From Pigoraptor chileana (Eukaryota; Opisthokonta; Filasterea): 29,076 bases of DNA. Location: positions 3,584 to 32,659 of the forward strand of contig CALSCR010000522.1 in assembly GCA_943704495.1 (NCBI GenBank), in the 5' to 3' direction. The position numbers were made by a program, and so were the translations under genes. Of this stretch, positions 22,542 through 29,076 are shown one piece after another; within the stretch, counting starts at the first letter, position 1; the number at the start of each line of letters is the position of its first letter. The notes under the pieces were generated by a model. It was not told where the DNA came from. It did not search any database and was given only the letters and a program-made list of their open reading frames with translations.

Positions 22542-25018
22542 ATGGCGGCGACTGTGTCTCACGAGCTGTCGTACATGCAGATTAAGGCGTCTGCCGAAGC
22601 ACGACAGACGGTGAGTGTTTTGCGCTACTTAGTAACCCAGACAACTGATATTCTTTTGTGTGTCGCTCTGTTGCGCTTTATACAATGTGCTTGCAAACTT
22701 TCGCTCATCCTTTCTACTGTCACCTTCTCTCACTCACTGCCTGCAGGATGAGGCAAAATGGGAACACAGAAAACGGAACATGATTGTGCTGATCTTGAAC
22801 CACTTGCGGACAAGCGGGTACGTCTACTTGCTTTTATTGAACGCTTCATGAATGATGGCACGCACAGTGCGAATGGACTGACTGTTGGAGAACTTTTACC
22901 TGACTTTGTAATCTCATGCGCACCCAGGTACATGGAGTCTGCTGAGAAGCTGGAGGCTGAATCGCACGTTTCCCTCAAACGCTTTGATGTGTGCGACAAT
23001 GTGGATCTTATGACAATTCTTCAGGTGGGCTGCCGGTCCTTTTGAATATCTTCCGTCACTGCGACATGTGCCATGAATTTGTGCTCTTCGTGACATTTTC
23101 ACTTCATATTGCTTCTTTGTTCACTTACTCACGCGCATGCCTGCACACACAAACACTCTGGGATGCAGGAGTTCGAGTCATTCTACAGCATAAAATATAA
23201 CCGCCCTCCAAAGCTGGTCAAGAAGCTGCAAGTTGCTGCAAATGGATCCGACCTCAACTACGGGTCAGAGTACGAATCACTTGCCGCACGCTCATTAATG
23301 AAGGCGATTCCGCCAATCCCGCCTGTCGGACGCGCCCCACGTGAGGGATCTGGCGGTGCGTCGGCACCATCATCCCGTAATGGAAGCGGGGGTGGCATCG
23401 GAAAATCGCTGTCGGAATCGGACGACAGGCCCTCTGCGGCTGCGTTTGCGCCGCCCTCTGCGCCGCCGGCGAATGTGTCGTCCCCGTCTCGCACAAGCCG
23501 ATCCATGTCACTCACGTCAAAGCCACCCCTCCCCACCGCACCTGCTGCATCGGCGCGAGAGAGTGGCGGGAAAGACAGTGGTAGCAATAAGAAAGGCAAC
23601 GCTGCGTCGTCAGGTGGCCGCGATTCACCACTGGGCGCAAGCGCAGACGGCATGGGCATGGGCATGGGGCTGACGGTGACCTCGATGGCGTCGTCGGCTG
23701 CGGGTGGTGCAGTGGCCGGAAAGGCGAAGGGGGGCTCTGGGCACGCGCAGCAACAGGCACCGCAGGCACCGCAGGCACCAGAGGGTGCAGCGCCAGGGTC
23801 GGTCGCAAGACGCGCAAAGTATGCCAACGGCGCAAGTGGAGACGCGCCTTTGTCGGCGGAGGACCGTCTGTTGAAGCCGCTTCCCTTTGCCAACGGGTGG
23901 AATAGCGAGATGAGGGAGCTTGCGCAGGTGTGTGTGTGTGTGTGTGTGTGCATTCTGCAATTATTACTAATATTATCCATGCAAACTCACCCCCCGTTAT
24001 ATGTGTTGTGGGTCCCATAAGCAAAAGCACCTACAACGCCGACGCTTATCTGACAGAATCGCATTCAAATTGTCGATGACTGCAGGTTATCAGCCGCGAC
24101 ATATTTTCCGACAATCCGAATGTCCACTGGAGCGACATCATTGGCCTGGATGCCCCCAAACGCCTCGTGAAGGAGGCCGTCGTCTATCCAATTAAATATC
24201 CCGAGCTGTTCCAAGGCATTCTCTCGCCATGGAAAGGGCTTCTCCTGTACGGACCCCCGGGCACGGGCAAGACCATGCTCGCAAAGGCGGTCGCAACAGA
24301 GTGTGGGACAACATTTTTCAACATATCCGCCTCGTCGATTGTCAGCAAGTGGCGCGGTGATTCGGAGAAGCTTGTGCGCTGCCTATTCGAACTCGCGCGA
24401 TATCACGCGCCGTCAACCATCTTTCTCGACGAACTCGAAGCGATTATGAGTCAGCGTGCGGGTGGCATGGGCGGGGGTGGCGGCGGTGGTGGTGAGCACG
24501 AGGGCAGTCTCCGCATGAAGACGGAACTTCTTATACAGATGGACGGCCTCGCGCGCTCAAATGACCTTGTTTTTGTGCTTGCCGCGTCCAATCTCCCTTG
24601 GGAATTGGATCCGGCAATGCTCCGTCGCCTCGAGAAGCGCATTCTCGTTGGTCTGCCGTGCCAGGACGCTCGCCGCGCCATGTTTGAGTCGCACCTTCCC
24701 CGCCAGATCGGCGAGGGACACCTGGCCATCACAACCGAGCTTGACTACGAGTCTCTCGGACGACAGACGGAGGGGTACTCTGGATCCGACATTCGTCTTG
24801 TCTGCAAGGAGGCGGCAATGAGGCCCCTGCGCCGTGTGTTCGACGTGTTGGAGAATGCGGAACTCTCTGGCGAGGGCGGTTTAGAGGCCTTGGGCTCGTT
24901 AAAGTTGGCGCCCATTGAAAATGCAGACGTGGACGCCGCCATTGCGTCAACGAAGCCCTCTGCTCGACTGCTCGTGGATAAGTATGTGGCGTGGCAGAAG
25001 GAGTACGAGTCTGTGTAA
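22542..25018 (+). CDS. KATNAL2: Katanin p60 ATPase subunit A-like 2 (KATNAL2), complete
   Basis: Five exons (22542-22610, 22747-22817, 22928-23024, 23169-23927 and 24086-25018) join in phase to 642 residues; the human protein is about 540. The N-terminus matches KATNAL2: [14 protein letters not shown], then a LisH helix pair ([22 protein letters not shown]) and [13 protein letters not shown]. Residues about 100-310 are a Gly/Ser/Pro/Ala low-complexity linker, longer than usual. [20 protein letters not shown] leads into the AAA ATPase: Walker A GPPGTGKT (388-395), Walker B FLDELE (DE at 447-448), a [15 protein letters not shown] block after an unusual Gly run, AASNLPW, RRLEKR arginine fingers and GYSGSDI. 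The C-terminus (WQKEYESV) matches the family. Katanin-type AAA proteins form hexamers that act on microtubules; KATNAL2 is linked to cilia, centrioles and sperm flagella in animals. The start is supported by N-terminal homology. Function in this organism is inferred from the family. Confidence 0.97.
23928..23950. repeat. (GT)n at the KATNAL2 intron 4 donor
   Basis: The donor GCGCAG|GTGTGTGTG lies inside a GT run of about 23 bp, so the first two bases of the repeat are the splice site. Confidence 0.9.
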
Positions 25019-26035
25019 ATGAGATGTGTTTGTGGCTTTTATGGTGGATTGTGAAAATTGTGTGTTTTTAAAAACGTAATTGTGTGTGCAGTGTGCGGGC
25101 ATGACGCTGCTGCTGCTGCTTCTTTCTGTATGTTTGTGCGGGGCGGTTGTACCGCACTCGCGAATGATATATGAAACGAGGCTTATTTTTGAAGTCACTG
25201 TGGCATACAATTATTGCAAAACACAAGAAATGCGCTCATGCACTCACAGTCGAGTTCAAGGAGAATAGTGTTTTTGTTTGTTCGGCTGGGGTTTTTGTTT
25301 TTTTTTGCTTTTTCAACGCCGGGATCTTTGTTGTACAAAAAGTTACATTTGAGCCCAATCTTTCGCAGAGACAAAAGGGCTGGGGTTCAGCGGAGGCCAA
25401 ACATCCAAACAAAAACGATGTGCGTTAGGCCGACCGATGGGTCAAAGTCATCTCCACACGCGCGCCGCTCGCGAGCGAAGACACAGAAACATTACAAACA
25501 AAAACAAAAAAAGGAGGGAGGGGGGATGGATGATACAGATTTACAGGAAAAAATAGACAAGATAAACAAGATATGGATACAAACGCGGGGAAAGCCACCA
25601 GAGACACAGTGCCGCATGCATGCATGACGACAACAGGGTGGGTATTCAGGCAAGAAGAGAAACAAGGAGGACCGAGTGACGGCAGGCAATTCCAATTGAC
25701 AGGACTGCTCCCACCACCATCCACACAACTACCGCCGGTCGCGTCAACACAACAGACATGGCCAGCCAGAGTGAGCGTCAAGACAACGCACGGCAACAAC
25801 CGCAAGGCACACCAAAGCGCACAAGCGGCGCTTCCCGCGACACACAACACACAGCAGACGACCCAGCGGGCAAAGTCAGTGGAACAACAGAACCACGCGT
25901 GTTCGTGTAGAGAATGCAAGACACACAAACACCCACACACACACACACAAGCACGCCAATCAACACACCCACACACGCACACACACGACCTACAAAAGAT
26001 AGACACGATTCGAGAGCACCAGGCAGCACTGTAAT
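25019..26035. other. Convergent intergenic region (KATNAL2 and kinase 3' flanks)
   Basis: The region lies between two stop codons facing each other. The right half (about 25560-26030) is strongly A/C-rich on the plus strand (CACA, AACA and ACAC runs), which leaves a long open frame by composition alone. I see no family resemblance in it and treat it as 3' UTR or spacer. A short T-rich stretch lies near 25270-25320. No RNA gene was recognised. Confidence 0.6.
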
Positions 26036-28585
<2,550 letters not shown>

Positions 28586-29002
28586 TTTGAAATATGGACA
28601 AAAAACGGACTCACAGCAAGAAAAACACCAACAAACGCCCCTGCAAACAAAGACGATCCGTGATTAGCACATCACCAGGGGAAAGTAAGGCCTTCGGGTT
28701 GAAGTGGATTGTGCTCTGCTGCTTTTCACGACCTATCCTTATAAGCAGTGTGTGCCTCAAAAATGGATAGCAACGTCTCAACAACAAGCAACAAATCTCA
28801 CGGACCAACAGCCCCCGAAACAGACGCCCCCCAGCAAGAAGCCCCAAACGCAACGGCACTCACCCGTCCCACAAATAAAACAGAGGGATGCTTACAAAGA
28901 CGAGAAAAGCCCTGCGTGATCACAGTTGACAACCTCTTATACTTTAGCAGTATGGCGGTGCACAATACCTCACCACGCATCCATGCAGAAGCACACGCGC
29001 AC

Positions 29003-29008
<6 letters not shown>
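28586..29008. other. Upstream flank of the kinase gene
   Basis: Non-coding flank upstream of the kinase start codon, expected to carry its promoter and 5' UTR. The gene on the far side is outside the window. I recognised no coding exon or RNA gene. Confidence 0.5.

Positions 29009-29076
<68 letters not shown>
29009..29076. repeat. (AC)n microsatellite running off the window end
   Basis: A pure AC run of 68 bp (34 units) that continues to the last base, so its true length is unknown. A degenerate CACACG stretch precedes it from about 28992. Confidence 0.95.

Noticed and set aside
25573-26034. A 153-codon plus-strand open frame between KATNAL2 and the kinase
   Set aside because: Made of CA/AACA-rich low-complexity sequence with Thr/His/Gln repeats, with no recognisable motif. 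It is best explained by composition.

Overview
This window is nuclear DNA from an intron-rich eukaryote, most likely a protist. It holds five protein-coding genes with 36 complete spliceosomal introns and one partial intron, many dinucleotide (AC/GT) tracts, and no bacterial features. All five coding sequences splice into continuous reading frames. Four have clear families: a PPEF/RdgC-type protein phosphatase, Furry (FRY/Mor2/Tao3/PAG1), katanin p60 A-like 2 (KATNAL2) and a CaMKI-like kinase. A LisH-type KATNAL2, together with PPEF and a CaMK without EF-hands, suggests a flagellated lineage near the opisthokonts, for example a unicellular holozoan. The sequence alone cannot fix the taxon.

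Layout: (1) 1-2869, minus strand, PPEF with its 3' part beyond the left edge. (2) 2870-4901, a divergent promoter region. (3) 4902-17229, plus strand, a 15-exon FRY gene of 2,928 codons. (4) 17230-18622, a convergent intergenic region with no gene seen. (5) 18623-21694, minus strand, an 8-exon gene for a 452-residue protein I do not recognise, ending in the CaaX-like Cys-Ile-Leu-Leu. (6) 21695-22541, a divergent promoter region. (7) 22542-25018, plus strand, a 5-exon KATNAL2 gene. (8) 25019-26035, a convergent region with no gene seen. (9) 26036-28585, minus strand, a 7-exon CaMKI-like kinase gene. (10) 28586-29076, the kinase upstream flank, ending in an AC tract that runs off the window. Strand alternates gene by gene.

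Shared themes are Ca2+/calmodulin signalling (PPEF, CaMK) and cytoskeleton and cell shape (FRY, KATNAL2). Nothing shows that the neighbours act as one system. I found no clearly new multi-gene system. The two observations most worth following are a strand-aware polarity inside the introns (GT/TTG-rich near donors, CA/AAC-rich near acceptors, across all five genes) and the unrecognised, possibly prenylated protein with repeated basophilic phospho-site-like motifs.
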